Positions 18,371 to 28,053 are shown, numbered from the stretch's first letter. The stretch is DNA of 64,000 nt from Streptomyces sp. NBC_01233 (GCF_035989305.1 NZ_CP108514.1:6056501-6120500), one strand, 5' to 3'. Notes: generated by a model from the sequence alone, not told the origin. Numbers and translations: made by a program.

Positions 18371-18595
18371 ATGAACACGTTCCTGAGCTACCTCACCGTC
18401 CTTGCCGTCGCCGCGCTGGTGCTCGCCCCCAGCCTGTACGGGCTCCTGCGCGACCGTCGGATCGACCGGCAACTGCGGGCCGTCGAGACCCGGCTCGTGT
18501 GGCTGCCGCGCCAGAAGGCGGGCGGCCTGCCGCCCACCGTCCGCCGGCCCCGCACCCGGCATGCCGGGATGCACTGGGGCCCCGTCGCCCACTGA
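18371..18595 (+). CDS. small single-span membrane protein
   Basis: 74 residues. One hydrophobic helix at about 4-26 ('FLSYLTVLAVAALVLAPSLY') is followed by a basic, Pro-rich cytoplasmic-looking tail ('LLRDRRIDRQLR', 'TVRRPRTRHAG'). A good ribosome site, gcaggagga, lies 10 bases before ATG 18371. Codon use is normal for the neighbourhood. No family recognised. It is divergent from the GlxA-type regulator. Confidence 0.6.
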   Translation: MNTFLSYLTVLAVAALVLAPSLYGLLRDRRIDRQLRAVETRLVWLPRQKAGGLPPTVRRPRTRHAGMHWGPVAH

Positions 18596-18714
18596 GCCGG
18601 GGCGACCGTGCACACGGGCAGCCGGACCATCGGGCGCCGCAAACGCGAGAAGCCGGGACGCGGTGGTGTACCGCATCCCGGCTTCGCGGCGTTACCGCGT
18701 CCCGACCGGGGACC

Positions 18715-19731
18715 CTAGAAGTCCTCGTCCAGGTCGACCGTGCCCTCGACCGCGACCTGGTAGGCCGACGGACGGCGCTCGAAGAAGTTGGTCAGCTCCT
18801 GGACGCCCTGCAGCTCCATGAAGGAGAACGGGTTCTGCGAGCCGTACACCGGTGCGAAGCCGAGGCGGACCAGACGCTGGTCCGCGACGCACTCCAGGTA
18901 CTCGCGCATCGACTCGGTGTTCATGCCCGGCAGACCGTCGCCGCACAGGTCGCGGCCGAACTGCAGCTCCGCCTCCACGGCCTCCTTGAGCATGTCGGTG
19001 ACCTGCTGCTGGAGGGCGTCGTCGAAGAGCTCCGGCTCCTCCTTGCGGACCGTGTCCACGACCTCGAAGGCGAAGTTCATGTGCATGGTCTCGTCACGGA
19101 ACACCCAGTTGGTGCCGGTGGCCAGGCCGTGCAGCAGGCCGCGCGAGCGGAACCAGTACACGTACGCGAAGGCGCCGTAGAAGAACAGGCCCTCGATGCA
19201 CGCGGCGAAGCAGATTAGGTTCAGCAGGAAGCGGCGGCGGTCGGCCTTCGTCTCCAGCCGGTCCAGCTTCTCGACCTCGTTGATCCACTTGAAGCAGAAC
19301 TGGGCCTTCTCGCGGATCGAGGGGATCTCCTCGACCGCGTCGAACGCGGCCGCCCGGTCGTCCGGATCGGGCAGGTAGGTGTCGAGCAGCGTCAGGTAGA
19401 ACTGGACGTGCACGGCCTCTTCGAACAGCTGGCGCGACAGGTACAGGCGCGCCTCCGGGGAGTTGATGTGCTTGTAGAGCGTCAGCACCAGGTTGTTCGA
19501 GACGATCGAGTCACCCGTCGCGAAGAACGCGACCAGGCGGCCGATCATGTGCTGCTCGGCCGGCGTCAGCTTCGCGAGGTCCGCGACGTCCGAGTGGAGG
19601 TCGACCTCCTCCACGGTCCACGTGTTCTTGATCGCGTCCCGGTAGCGCTCGTAGAAGTCCGGGTAGCGCATCGGGCGGAGCGTGAGCTCGAAGCCCGGGT
19701 CCAGGAGGTTCTTCTTGTCGGTGGAGCTCAT
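18715..19731 (-). CDS. nrdB: class Ia ribonucleotide reductase, beta subunit
   Basis: 338 residues. Carries the diiron-tyrosyl radical cofactor that starts catalysis in NrdA. Metal ligands appear in 'QLFEEAVHVQFYL' (E..H), 'CIEGLFFYGAFAYVYW' (Glu and nearby Tyr) and 'FRDETMHMNFAF' (E..H). The C-terminal acidic tail 'VEGTVDLDEDF' fits the peptide that docks on NrdA. Its ATG overlaps the nrdA stop (TAATG), so it is translated from the same message. Confidence 0.95.
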   Translation of the reverse strand: MSSTDKKNLLDPGFELTLRPMRYPDFYERYRDAIKNTWTVEEVDLHSDVADLAKLTPAEQHMIGRLVAFFATGDSIVSNNLVLTLYKHINSPEARLYLSRQLFEEAVHVQFYLTLLDTYLPDPDDRAAAFDAVEEIPSIREKAQFCFKWINEVEKLDRLETKADRRRFLLNLICFAACIEGLFFYGAFAYVYWFRSRGLLHGLATGTNWVFRDETMHMNFAFEVVDTVRKEEPELFDDALQQQVTDMLKEAVEAELQFGRDLCGDGLPGMNTESMREYLECVADQRLVRLGFAPVYGSQNPFSFMELQGVQELTNFFERRPSAYQVAVEGTVDLDEDF

Positions 19732-22118
19732 TACTGGCAGGCCTCGCAGGACTCGGGGTTCTCAAGGGAGCAGGCCAGAGCGTCGGCGTCGACGGCCTGC
19801 GGGAGCGGGGTGGCGGCGGCCGGGACGGCGGACGCGGACGCGGCGCGGGCGATCTTCGTCGCGGGGCGCGAGCGCAGGTAGTACGTGGTCTTCAGACCCT
19901 GCTTCCAGGCGTACGCGTACATCGAGCTGAGCTTGCCGATGGTGGGCGTCTCCAGGAACAGGTTCAGCGACTGCGACTGGTCCAGGAACGGCGTACGGGC
20001 CGCCGCCATGTCGATCAGGCCGCGCTGCGGGATCTCCCACGCCGTGCGGTACAGCTCGCGGACCTCCGCCGGGATCCAGCCGAAGCCCTGGACCGAGCCG
20101 GAGGAGTCGCGCAGCGCCTCGCGGGTCTGGGCGTCCCACACGCCGAGCGCCTTCAGCTCCTCCACCAGGTAGCCGTTCACCTGGAGGAACTCACCGCTGA
20201 GCGTCTCGCGCTTGAAGAGGTTGGAGACCTGCGGCTCGATGCACTCGTACACGCCGGCGATCGACGCGATGGTGGCCGTCGGGGCGATGGCGAGGAGCAG
20301 GGAGTTGCGCATGCCGCTCTCGGCGACGCGGGCGCGCAGCGCGTCCCAGCGCTCCGGCCAGTTCAGCTCCACGTCGTAGTGGTCCGGGTGCAGGACGCCG
20401 CGAGCGGTGCGGGTCTGCTCCCAGGCCGGCAGCGGGCCGCTGCGCTCGGCCAGGTCGCACGAGGCCTCGTACGCCGCGAGCATGATGCGCTCGGAGAGCT
20501 TGGTGGAGAGGGCCTTCGCCTCGGGGGAGTCGAAGGGGAGCTTCAGCTTGAAGAAGACGTCCTGGAGGCCCATCGCGCCCAGGCCCACCGGGCGCCAGCG
20601 GGCGTTGGAACGGCCGGCCTGCTCGGTCGGGTAGAAGTTGATGTCCACCACGCGGTCGAGGAAGGTCACGGCGGTGCGGACGGTTTCGTCCATCCGCTCC
20701 CAGTCGATCTCCCCGTCGACGACGAAGGCGCCGAGGTTGACCGAGCCGAGGTTGCAGACGGCCGTCTCGCCGTCGTTGGTGACCTCGATGATCTCGGTGC
20801 ACAGGTTCGAGGAGTGCACGACCGTGCCCGGCTCGGCGGTCTGGTTCGCCGTGCGGTTGGAGGCGTCCTTGAAGGTCATCCAGCCCTGGCCGGTCTGCGC
20901 GAGGGTGCGCATCATCCGGCCGTACAGGTCGCGGGCGGGCATGGTCTTGCGGGCCAGGCCCTCCGCCTCGGCCTTGCGGTAGGCGGCGTCGAACTCGTCG
21001 CCCCACAGGTCGACCAGCTCGGGCACGTCGGCCGGGGAGAACAGCGACCACTCTGCGTCCGAGTTCACGCGGCGCATGAACTCGTCCGGGACCCAGTGGG
21101 CGAGGTTCAGGTTGTGCGTACGGCGCTGGTCCTCGCCGGTGTTGTCGCGGAGCTCCAGGAACTCCTCGATGTCCGCGTGCCAGGTCTCCAGGTAGACGGC
21201 GGCGGCGCCCTTGCGGCGGCCGCCCTGGTTCACGGCGGCGACGGAGGCGTCGAGGGTCTTCAGGAACGGCACGATGCCGTTGGAGTGGCCGTTGGTGCCG
21301 CGGATCAGGGAACCGCGGGCGCGGATGCGGGAGTAGGACAGGCCGATGCCGCCCGCGTGCTTCGACAGGCGCGCCACCTGGTGGTAGCGGTCGTAGATCG
21401 AGTCGAGCTCGTCCAGCGGGGAGTCCAGCAGGTAGCAGGAGGACATCTGCGGGTGCCGGGTGCCGGAGTTGAAGAGGGTGGGGGAGGAGGGCAGGTAGTC
21501 GAGGCGGCTCATCAGCCGGTACAGCGAGGCCACTTCCTCGACGGCCTGGACGCTCTCGTCCGCGGCGAGGCCACAGGCCACGCGCAGCATGAAGTACTGC
21601 GGGGTCTCGATGACCTGACGGGTGATCGGGTGCCGCAGCAGGTAGCGGCTGTGCAGGGTGCGCAGGCCGAAGAAGCCGAAGCGGTCGTCGGCGCCCTCGG
21701 CGAGGGTGTGCTCGACCAGCGCGTCCAGCCGGTTCGCGTGCGTGCGCACGAACTCGGCGGTGCGGTCGGCGATGAGGCCCTCGCGGTGGCCGACCTCGAC
21801 CGAGGCCGAGAAGGAGGTGGAGCCCTGGCTCGCGGCCTCGTCGCGCACGGCCAGCGTCAGCAGCCGGGCGGCGAGCTTCGAGTACGCGGGGTCCTCGGAG
21901 ATCAGACCGGCGGCGGCCTCGGTGGCGAGACCGCGCAGTTCGGCCTCGTCGGCGGCGGAGCTGCGGCCGCGGAGCGCGGCGGCGGCGACGCGCCCGGGGT
22001 CGGTGTCGGGGAGGTCCGCCGTAAGTTCGGTGAGGGTACGCAGCAGCGTGGCCCCCGGGCCCTCGGTGTTGTCGCCAGAAACGGACTCGGCGCGCGGTGC
22101 GGAAGGCGCGATGGTCAC
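19731..22118 (-). CDS. nrdA: class Ia ribonucleotide reductase, alpha (catalytic) subunit
   Basis: 795 residues from GTG 22118. Reduces ribonucleotides to deoxyribonucleotides for DNA synthesis. Active-site elements: 'SSCYLLD' (substrate-reducing Cys), 'SSNLCTEI' (thiyl-radical Cys with Asn and Glu), 'AVCNLGSVNL' (second redox Cys), and the C-terminal relay 'ESCEACQ'. No recognisable ATP-cone sequence is seen in the N-terminal ~100 residues, so overall activity control may differ from E. coli NrdA. The 318-base leader holds a cobalamin riboswitch and tandem NrdR boxes. Confidence 0.95.
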   Translation of the reverse strand: MTIAPSAPRAESVSGDNTEGPGATLLRTLTELTADLPDTDPGRVAAAALRGRSSAADEAELRGLATEAAAGLISEDPAYSKLAARLLTLAVRDEAASQGSTSFSASVEVGHREGLIADRTAEFVRTHANRLDALVEHTLAEGADDRFGFFGLRTLHSRYLLRHPITRQVIETPQYFMLRVACGLAADESVQAVEEVASLYRLMSRLDYLPSSPTLFNSGTRHPQMSSCYLLDSPLDELDSIYDRYHQVARLSKHAGGIGLSYSRIRARGSLIRGTNGHSNGIVPFLKTLDASVAAVNQGGRRKGAAAVYLETWHADIEEFLELRDNTGEDQRRTHNLNLAHWVPDEFMRRVNSDAEWSLFSPADVPELVDLWGDEFDAAYRKAEAEGLARKTMPARDLYGRMMRTLAQTGQGWMTFKDASNRTANQTAEPGTVVHSSNLCTEIIEVTNDGETAVCNLGSVNLGAFVVDGEIDWERMDETVRTAVTFLDRVVDINFYPTEQAGRSNARWRPVGLGAMGLQDVFFKLKLPFDSPEAKALSTKLSERIMLAAYEASCDLAERSGPLPAWEQTRTARGVLHPDHYDVELNWPERWDALRARVAESGMRNSLLLAIAPTATIASIAGVYECIEPQVSNLFKRETLSGEFLQVNGYLVEELKALGVWDAQTREALRDSSGSVQGFGWIPAEVRELYRTAWEIPQRGLIDMAAARTPFLDQSQSLNLFLETPTIGKLSSMYAYAWKQGLKTTYYLRSRPATKIARAASASAVPAAATPLPQAVDADALACSLENPESCEACQ

Positions 22119-22274
22119 GGCGGGAGCTCTCCCTCGCTCGGCCCGGTCATCGGCGGAGCGGGGCGCGAGCGGGCGCATGCGGGCGTGGCAGCAACGCGTA
22201 CACACCGCATGGCGTCCACCGGCCCAACCGCGAGGCCCGGACGTGTCGGCACCCGGTTCGGTCGAGCCGGGCGC

Positions 22275-22380
22275 GCTGTCGGCAGGTCATCGGACTTGGT
22301 GTCCGGTAGGCGGACACTTCATACCGTTGCGGGACAGTTCCGGATTCACACCGAATTCCCCTGCGGCGACAGCAGCCTTG
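22275..22380 (-). promoter_or_regulatory. cobalamin (AdoCbl) riboswitch in the nrdAB leader
   Basis: Read on the minus strand, the leader contains the B12-element core in order: ggggaattcGGTGtgAATCC, then ctgtcccgcaacggta, a variable arm, and agtccgatgacctgcc (22281-22296). These are the conserved parts of the cobalamin aptamer. The roughly 155 bases to the nrdA start form the expression platform. In S. coelicolor B12 shuts off nrdABS through such an element, leaving the B12-dependent class II enzyme to work. Confidence 0.93.
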
Positions 22381-22396
22381 AGCATACATGTGGGGG
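22381..22396 (-). promoter_or_regulatory. NrdR box 2
   Basis: On the minus strand the box reads cccccacatgtatgct, a 16-bp site with the near-palindromic core cacatgta. Its core centre lies 31 bp from that of box 1, about three helical turns, the standard spacing of tandem NrdR boxes. Confidence 0.65.
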
Positions 22397-22412
22397 CGGC
22401 CGTCTGCGGCAA

Positions 22413-22428
22413 CCCCCACATGTAGTGT
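22413..22428 (-). promoter_or_regulatory. NrdR box 1
   Basis: Minus strand acactacatgtggggg, close to the NrdR consensus acaCwAtATwTwGTgt in its left half. Together with box 2 it forms a pair with 12-bp inverted arms (22385-22396 and 22413-22424). The pair lies upstream of the riboswitch, at the place of the nrdA promoter. Confidence 0.65.
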
Positions 22429-22436
22429 CGGCGTGG

Positions 22437-22934
22437 CTACAGGTTGAGCCGATACGCGAGGAGTGTCAGGCCCGGGATCGGCGCCCAGTCCCGCTCGGGA
22501 ACGCGTACGAAGCCCAGTCGCGCGTAGATCCGGTGGGCGCCGGTCATGCTGTGCTGGGTGGAGAGCACCATGCCGGACACGCCCTCGATCGCCCGCGCCC
22601 GCTCGATGCACGCCCGCACCAGAGCCTCGCCGGCGCCCCGGCCGCGCCCCTCGCGGGCCACGGCGAGCATCCGGAACTCGGCCTCGTCCGGGCCGGCGAT
22701 GTCGGCGAGCGGGCTCCCGGGTGCGGCGAAGGTCACGCCGCCCAGGATCAGCCCGTCCCGCTCGGCGACGAGCACCTCGGCCAGGGCGGCCCGGCCGGCC
22801 ACGTCGCGCAGCACGTTCAGGTAGCCGTCGTCCTCGTTGAAGTCCAGGTGCCCGTCGGCGAGGTAGGCCTGGGCGGTGATCTCGCCCAGTTCCGCGTACT
22901 CGGCAGGCTGCACAGGCCTGATCGTGATGTCCAT
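22437..22934 (-). CDS. GNAT-family N-acetyltransferase
   Basis: 165 residues, a single GNAT domain. The acetyl-CoA pyrophosphate loop is 'VAREGRGRGAGEALVRAC' (R/Q-x-x-G-x-G/A), preceded by the beta-4 strand 'EFRMLAV'. The late 'MTGAHRIYARLGFVRVPE' is the usual C-terminal motif. Substrate unknown. It sits between cstA/ybdD and nrdA on the same strand and stops just before the NrdR boxes, with a terminator upstream separating it from ybdD. Confidence 0.88.
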   Translation of the reverse strand: MDITIRPVQPAEYAELGEITAQAYLADGHLDFNEDDGYLNVLRDVAGRAALAEVLVAERDGLILGGVTFAAPGSPLADIAGPDEAEFRMLAVAREGRGRGAGEALVRACIERARAIEGVSGMVLSTQHSMTGAHRIYARLGFVRVPERDWAPIPGLTLLAYRLNL

Positions 22935-22961
22935 GCGGTCGAGTGTGCCGGAGGCGCGCGA

Positions 22962-22990
22962 AGGGCCCCGCCGGGTTTCGGCGGGGCCCT
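22962..22990 (-). terminator. hairpin after the cstA operon
   Basis: 11-bp stem (22962-22972 with 22980-22990, agggccccgcc/ggcggggccct) with a 7-base loop, between the small YbdD-like gene and the GNAT gene. Confidence 0.7.
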
Positions 22991-23000
22991 CCGGTGTGAC

Positions 23001-23249
23001 TCAGCAGCAGCGGAAGCCCTTGCGGGGGTCCGCCTCGCGCGCGTCCGTGCGCGCGCGTTCGAAGTCCCGGCGGGTCGGGACCGCCGCGTCCGGGTCGTGG
23101 GAGCGGGCGTGGGCGACGTACCGGTCGTACGCCGCCTCCCCGGAGAACTCCCGTACGTAGTACCGGGCCCGGGCCAGCGCGCCGCGCAGCCGCGGGAGGC
23201 CGCGGGGGCCGCCCGTGAGGCGGCTGAAGCCGCTCGTGGGGCCGCTCAT
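23001..23249 (-). CDS. YbdD/YjiX-family small protein
   Basis: 82 residues. The segment 'ARYYVREFSGEAAYDRYVAHAR' (quoted in part over two lines of helix) and 'PTRRDFERARTDAR' with the C-terminal 'GFRCC' are typical of the DUF466 (YbdD/YjiX) family, which is nearly always encoded directly after CstA/BtsT-type transporters. It overlaps the cstA stop by four bases (ATGA), so it is translationally coupled. Likely an accessory of the transporter. Confidence 0.9.
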   Translation of the reverse strand: MSGPTSGFSRLTGGPRGLPRLRGALARARYYVREFSGEAAYDRYVAHARSHDPDAAVPTRRDFERARTDAREADPRKGFRCC

Positions 23250-25468
23250 GAGGACAGTGTCTCCTTGACCCGCCCGCCGCCCGAGTCGAGGCCCGCCGCG
23301 GCGAGCTCCGCCCGCTCCTCGGCGGTCGGGATCAGCCCGGCCGGGGCGACGATCTTCGACTCGGTCCACGGGACCTCGGTGAGGCTCACCGACTCCGGCT
23401 TGCGGACGGCCTTCAGGCAGGTGCGGGCCGCGTCCAGCAGCACGATGATGATCAGCAGGGCGAAGAGGGCCGACAGCACCCCGTCCACCGTGGCGTTGGT
23501 GACCACGGTGTGCATCTCGTCCATGTTCTTCGCGGGCTTGAGCACCTTCCCGGCGTCGATGCCCTCCTGGTAGGTGCTGCGCTGCGCGAAGAAGCCGATC
23601 TTCGGATTGTCGGAGAAGATCTTCTGGTAGCTGGCGGTGAGCGTCACGGCCACGTCCCACGCCAGCGGGACGCCCGTCACCCAGGCCCACTTGAGGCGGC
23701 CGGACTTGACCAGCAGGGTGGTGCAGACGGCCAGGGCGACCGCGGCGAGCAGCTGGTTCGCGATGCCGAAGAGCGGGAACAGCTGGTTGATGCCGCCCAG
23801 CGGGTCCTTGATGCCCACCCACAGGAAATAGCCCCAGGCGCCGACGACGATCGCGCTCGCCAGCCAGACGCCGGGCTTCCAGCTGACGTCCTTGAAGGAC
23901 TTGTGCAGGTTGCCGAGGGTGTCCTGGAGCATGAACCGGCCGACGCGGGTGCCCGCGTCGAGGGTGGTGAGGATGAACAGCGCCTCGAACATGATGGCGA
24001 AGTGGTACCAGAAGGCCTTCATGCCGGCCCCGCCGATCACCGACGAGAAGATCTCCGACATTCCGAGTGCGAAGGTCGGCGCGCCGCCCGTACGGGACAG
24101 CAGGCTGGCCTCCTCCACGTCCTTCGCGGCCTGGGCCAGCGCCTCGGGGGAGATGGCGAAGCCGAAGTCGGTCACCGCCTGCGAGGCGGACTCGACCGTG
24201 GTGCCGATGACCCCGCCGGGGGAGTTCACCGCGAAGAAGAGGCCGGGCTCGATGATGCAGGCCGCGATGATCGCCATGACGGCGACGAAGGACTCGGTCA
24301 GCATCGCGCCGTAGCCGATGACCCGGACCTGGGTCTCCTTCTGGATCATCTTCGGGGTGGTGCCCGAGGCGACCAGCGAGTGGAAGCCGGACAGGGCGCC
24401 GCAGGCGATGGTGATGAAGACGAAGGGGAACATCGAGCCGGCGAAGACCGGGCCGTCGCCGCGCGAGGCGAAGTCCGTGACCGAGGGCATCTTCAGCATC
24501 GGCATCGCGATGACCACGCCCAGCGCCAGCAGTGCGATGGTGCCGATCTTCATGAAGGTGGAGAGGTAGTCGCGGGGCGCGAGCAGCATCCACACCGGCA
24601 GCACCGACGTGATGAAGCCGTAGGCGACCATCCAGATGACCAGCGTCTCCTTCTCCAGCGTGAAGGTGTCCGCGAAGGAGGACTCGGCGACCCAGCCGCC
24701 CGCGACGATGGCCACCAGGAGCAGGGCGACACCGATGGAGGAGACCTCGGTGACCCGGCCCGGCCGCAGCACGCGCAGGTAGAAGCCCATGAAGAGGGCG
24801 ATCGGGATCGTCATGCCGATGGAGAAGACGCCCCAGGGGGAGTGCGCCAGGGCGTTGACGATGACCAGCGCGAGCACCGCCAGCAGGATGATCATGATGG
24901 CGAACACGGCGACCAGGGCGGCGGCTCCGCCCACGGGGCCGATCTCGTCCCGGGCCATCTGGCCGAGCGAGCGGCCGTCGCGCCGGGTGGAGAAGAACAG
25001 CGTGATCATGTCCTGCACGGCGCCGGCGAAGATGACGCCCGCGACGATCCAGATGGTGCCCGGCAGGTAGCCCATCTGCGCGGCGAGCACCGGTCCGACG
25101 AGCGGGCCGGCGCCGGCGACGGCGGCGAAGTGGTGGCCGAAGAGGACCCGGCGGTCGGTGGGATGGAAGTCGACACCGTTGTCAAGGCGTTCGGCGGGGG
25201 TGGCCCGCGTCTTGTCCACCTTGAGCACGCGGTGTGCGATGAAGCGCGCGTAGAAGCGGTAGCCGATGGCGTACGAGCCCAGCGCGGCGGCGAGCAGCCA
25301 GGCGGCCGAGATCTCCTCGCCGCGCGAGAGCGCCAGCACGCCCCAGCCGATGGCGCCGACGAGTCCGACGAGCACCCACACGGCGATGGACTTCGGAGAA
25401 GGCGAGCCCGGTGTGGTGTCCGGACTCGCCGTGTTCCGTTCTGTCCCTGTTGCTTCCGGTTCAGGCAT
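23246..25468 (-). CDS. cstA: CstA-family carbon-starvation / pyruvate or peptide transporter
   Basis: 740 residues with about 16-18 membrane helices. Typical CstA phrases are 'FGHHFAAVAGAGPLVGPVLAAQMG', 'AGAVQDMITLFFSTRRDGRSLGQ' and 'SGFHSLVASGTTPKMI' (each in part). The family takes up pyruvate or peptides during carbon limitation. ATG 25468 ('MPEPEATG') is preferred over 25492 because of 'gaggggacgaggg' upstream. Forms an operon with the DUF466 gene. Confidence 0.92.
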   Translation of the reverse strand: MPEPEATGTERNTASPDTTPGSPSPKSIAVWVLVGLVGAIGWGVLALSRGEEISAAWLLAAALGSYAIGYRFYARFIAHRVLKVDKTRATPAERLDNGVDFHPTDRRVLFGHHFAAVAGAGPLVGPVLAAQMGYLPGTIWIVAGVIFAGAVQDMITLFFSTRRDGRSLGQMARDEIGPVGGAAALVAVFAIMIILLAVLALVIVNALAHSPWGVFSIGMTIPIALFMGFYLRVLRPGRVTEVSSIGVALLLVAIVAGGWVAESSFADTFTLEKETLVIWMVAYGFITSVLPVWMLLAPRDYLSTFMKIGTIALLALGVVIAMPMLKMPSVTDFASRGDGPVFAGSMFPFVFITIACGALSGFHSLVASGTTPKMIQKETQVRVIGYGAMLTESFVAVMAIIAACIIEPGLFFAVNSPGGVIGTTVESASQAVTDFGFAISPEALAQAAKDVEEASLLSRTGGAPTFALGMSEIFSSVIGGAGMKAFWYHFAIMFEALFILTTLDAGTRVGRFMLQDTLGNLHKSFKDVSWKPGVWLASAIVVGAWGYFLWVGIKDPLGGINQLFPLFGIANQLLAAVALAVCTTLLVKSGRLKWAWVTGVPLAWDVAVTLTASYQKIFSDNPKIGFFAQRSTYQEGIDAGKVLKPAKNMDEMHTVVTNATVDGVLSALFALLIIIVLLDAARTCLKAVRKPESVSLTEVPWTESKIVAPAGLIPTAEERAELAAAGLDSGGGRVKETLSS

Positions 25469-25630
25469 GACCCTCGTCCCCTCGTCGATCATCTGCGTAA
25501 GCGCAGGGAATCTACGGGGGATTGCCCGGTGAACGTAAGACCCCGTCCGTATTCCGGTATTCCGCTTGCCGGTATAGGGGGACGGCCGCCGGAGGGCTGT
25601 CGGACCGGCGCCGGACGGCGGCGCCGGCCG

Positions 25631-26455
<825 letters not shown>

Positions 26456-26553
26456 TCACATCGTGACACGAGTGGGGGGACAGGCCTTCTCTCTCCCCAG
26501 GTGTCGGTCCGATAACGGACCGGGCACCCGCTCATTAGACCCTTGACACCCCT

Positions 26554-26569
26554 AAAGGTCTAGGCCAAG
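26554..26569. promoter_or_regulatory. DasR responsive element (dre) upstream of dasA, site 1
   Basis: aaaggtctaggccaag keeps the palindromic core ggtctaggcc of the dre consensus ACTGGTCTAGACCACT. A possible -35 ttgaca (26543-26548) lies just before it, so bound DasR would cover the promoter. Confidence 0.75.
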
Positions 26570-26577
26570 CTCCAGCT

Positions 26578-26593
26578 ACTGGTCTAAACCAAT
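26578..26593. promoter_or_regulatory. DasR responsive element (dre) upstream of dasA, site 2
   Basis: actggtctaaaccaat matches the dre consensus at 13 of 16 positions. Its centre is 24 bp from that of site 1. Confidence 0.85.
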
Positions 26594-26684
26594 ATGGATC
26601 AGATCCCGGCCCCACGGCAGTACTTCGCGTATGTCACCGCGGCGGGCGAGGGAAGTGCAGGCAGGCATCCCTGAGGAGGGTGGC

Positions 26685-27968
26685 GTGAAGCGCAAGCTCA
26701 TCGCGGCGGTCAGTGTCGCGGGCATGATGGTCGGAGTCGCGGCGTGCGGCAACGGCGGCGACGACAAGGCGAAGACCGACGCGGGTGGCGCCAAGGAGAT
26801 CACCGTCTGGGTGATGGACGGCTCCGCTCCCAAGGCCTGGATCGACGAGGTCAACAAGGAGTTCTCGGCCAAGCACCCCGGTGTCACGGTCAAGGTCGAA
26901 GAGCAGAAGTGGACCGGCATCCAGGAGAAGGTCACCACGGCCCTCTCCGAGAACAACCCGCCGGACGTCCTCGAGCTCGGCAACACGCAGACCGCCGGCT
27001 ACGCGGTCACCGGCGGGCTCGCCGACCTGACGAAGGACAAGGCCAAGCTCGGCGCCGACGCCTGGCAGAAGAGCATGCTCGCCTCGGCCGAGATCGACGG
27101 CAAGCTCTACTCCGCTCCGTGGTACGCCGCCAACCGCGTCGTCATCTACGACAAGAAGGCCTACGAGAAGGCCGGCGTCACCCCGCCGAAGACCCGCGAC
27201 GAGTGGATCGCCGGTCTGGAGAAGCTGAAGGCGGCCGACCCGGCCTCGCAGCCGATCTACCTGCCCGGCCAGAGCTGGTACGTCCTCGCTGGCTTCGTCT
27301 GGGACGAGGGCGGCGACCTCGCCGTCAAGGACGGCGCCAAGTGGAAGGGCGGACTGGGCACCCCGCAGGCCGCTTCCGCCGTGGAGTTCTACAAGAAGCT
27401 CCAGTCCTTCTCCACCGCCCCCAAGGACAAGGACGAGGCCAACCCGCAGCAGTCCACCGACATCGTCCCCAAGGGCGGCGTCGCCTCCTGGATCGGTCTC
27501 GGCTGGGAGGCCGGCGGTGCCGAGAAGGCCCTGAAGGACGCGGGCAAGGAGGCCGACTTCGGCTACTTCCCGATCCCGGGCAAGACCGCTGACAAGACCA
27601 GCACCGTCTTCCTCGGCGGCTCGAACCTCGCGGTCGCCGAGCGCTCCAAGAACAAGGAGCTCGCCAAGGAGTGGCTGGCCCTCGCCGCAGGCAAGGACCA
27701 GATGACCAAGTACGCCGCCGAGACCAAGGGCGCCCTGCTGCCGAACCAGGCCGGCGCGAACTTCACCCCGGCCGCCGGTTCCTTCGCCGAGGCCATGGGC
27801 AAGGCCGGCGTCAACGGCAAGATCACTCCGGTCACCGCGGGCTGGGCGAACGTCGAGACCGAGCCGAACCCCATCAAGGAGTTCATGACCAAGGTCCTGA
27901 ACGGTGAGGACGCCGCCAAGGCGGGCGCGGACGCGGACAAGGAAATCGCGAGCCGCATCAACAAGTAG
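26685..27968 (+). CDS. dasA: chitobiose/GlcNAc ABC transporter, solute-binding lipoprotein DasA
   Basis: 427 residues from GTG 26685 with gaggagg nine bases upstream. A lipoprotein signal peptide ends at Cys21 ('MMVGVAAC'). The mature part is a family-1 sugar-binding protein ('ITVWVMDGSAPKAWIDEV', 'NNPPDVLELGNTQT', 'YSAPWYAANRVVIYDKKAY'). In S. coelicolor DasA binds N,N'-diacetylchitobiose. It leads the das transport operon, faces dasR and is preceded by two dre sites, so it should be induced when GlcN-6-P releases DasR. Confidence 0.95.
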   Translation: MKRKLIAAVSVAGMMVGVAACGNGGDDKAKTDAGGAKEITVWVMDGSAPKAWIDEVNKEFSAKHPGVTVKVEEQKWTGIQEKVTTALSENNPPDVLELGNTQTAGYAVTGGLADLTKDKAKLGADAWQKSMLASAEIDGKLYSAPWYAANRVVIYDKKAYEKAGVTPPKTRDEWIAGLEKLKAADPASQPIYLPGQSWYVLAGFVWDEGGDLAVKDGAKWKGGLGTPQAASAVEFYKKLQSFSTAPKDKDEANPQQSTDIVPKGGVASWIGLGWEAGGAEKALKDAGKEADFGYFPIPGKTADKTSTVFLGGSNLAVAERSKNKELAKEWLALAAGKDQMTKYAAETKGALLPNQAGANFTPAAGSFAEAMGKAGVNGKITPVTAGWANVETEPNPIKEFMTKVLNGEDAAKAGADADKEIASRINK

Positions 27969-28009
27969 TCCCACCCCGCAGTTCCCGCACCACCCAGCAG
28001 TGTGATCGC

Positions 28010-28053
28010 ACCGGGGGCACGGCAGGCGCCACGCCGCCTGCCGTGCCCCCGGT
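28010..28053 (+). terminator. intercistronic hairpin between dasA and dasB
   Basis: A perfect 18-bp stem (28010-28027 with 28036-28053) and 8-base loop, with no T-run. Its place between the binding-protein gene and the permease genes suggests partial termination or 3'-end protection, giving more DasA than DasBC. Confidence 0.7.

Noticed and set aside
20379..23573. A 1064-codon open frame antisense to nrdA and beyond
   Set aside because: It is the mirror of well-supported minus-strand genes, runs through the riboswitch and GNAT gene, and has low-complexity Gly/Arg/Val/Ala content typical of antisense frames at high G+C.
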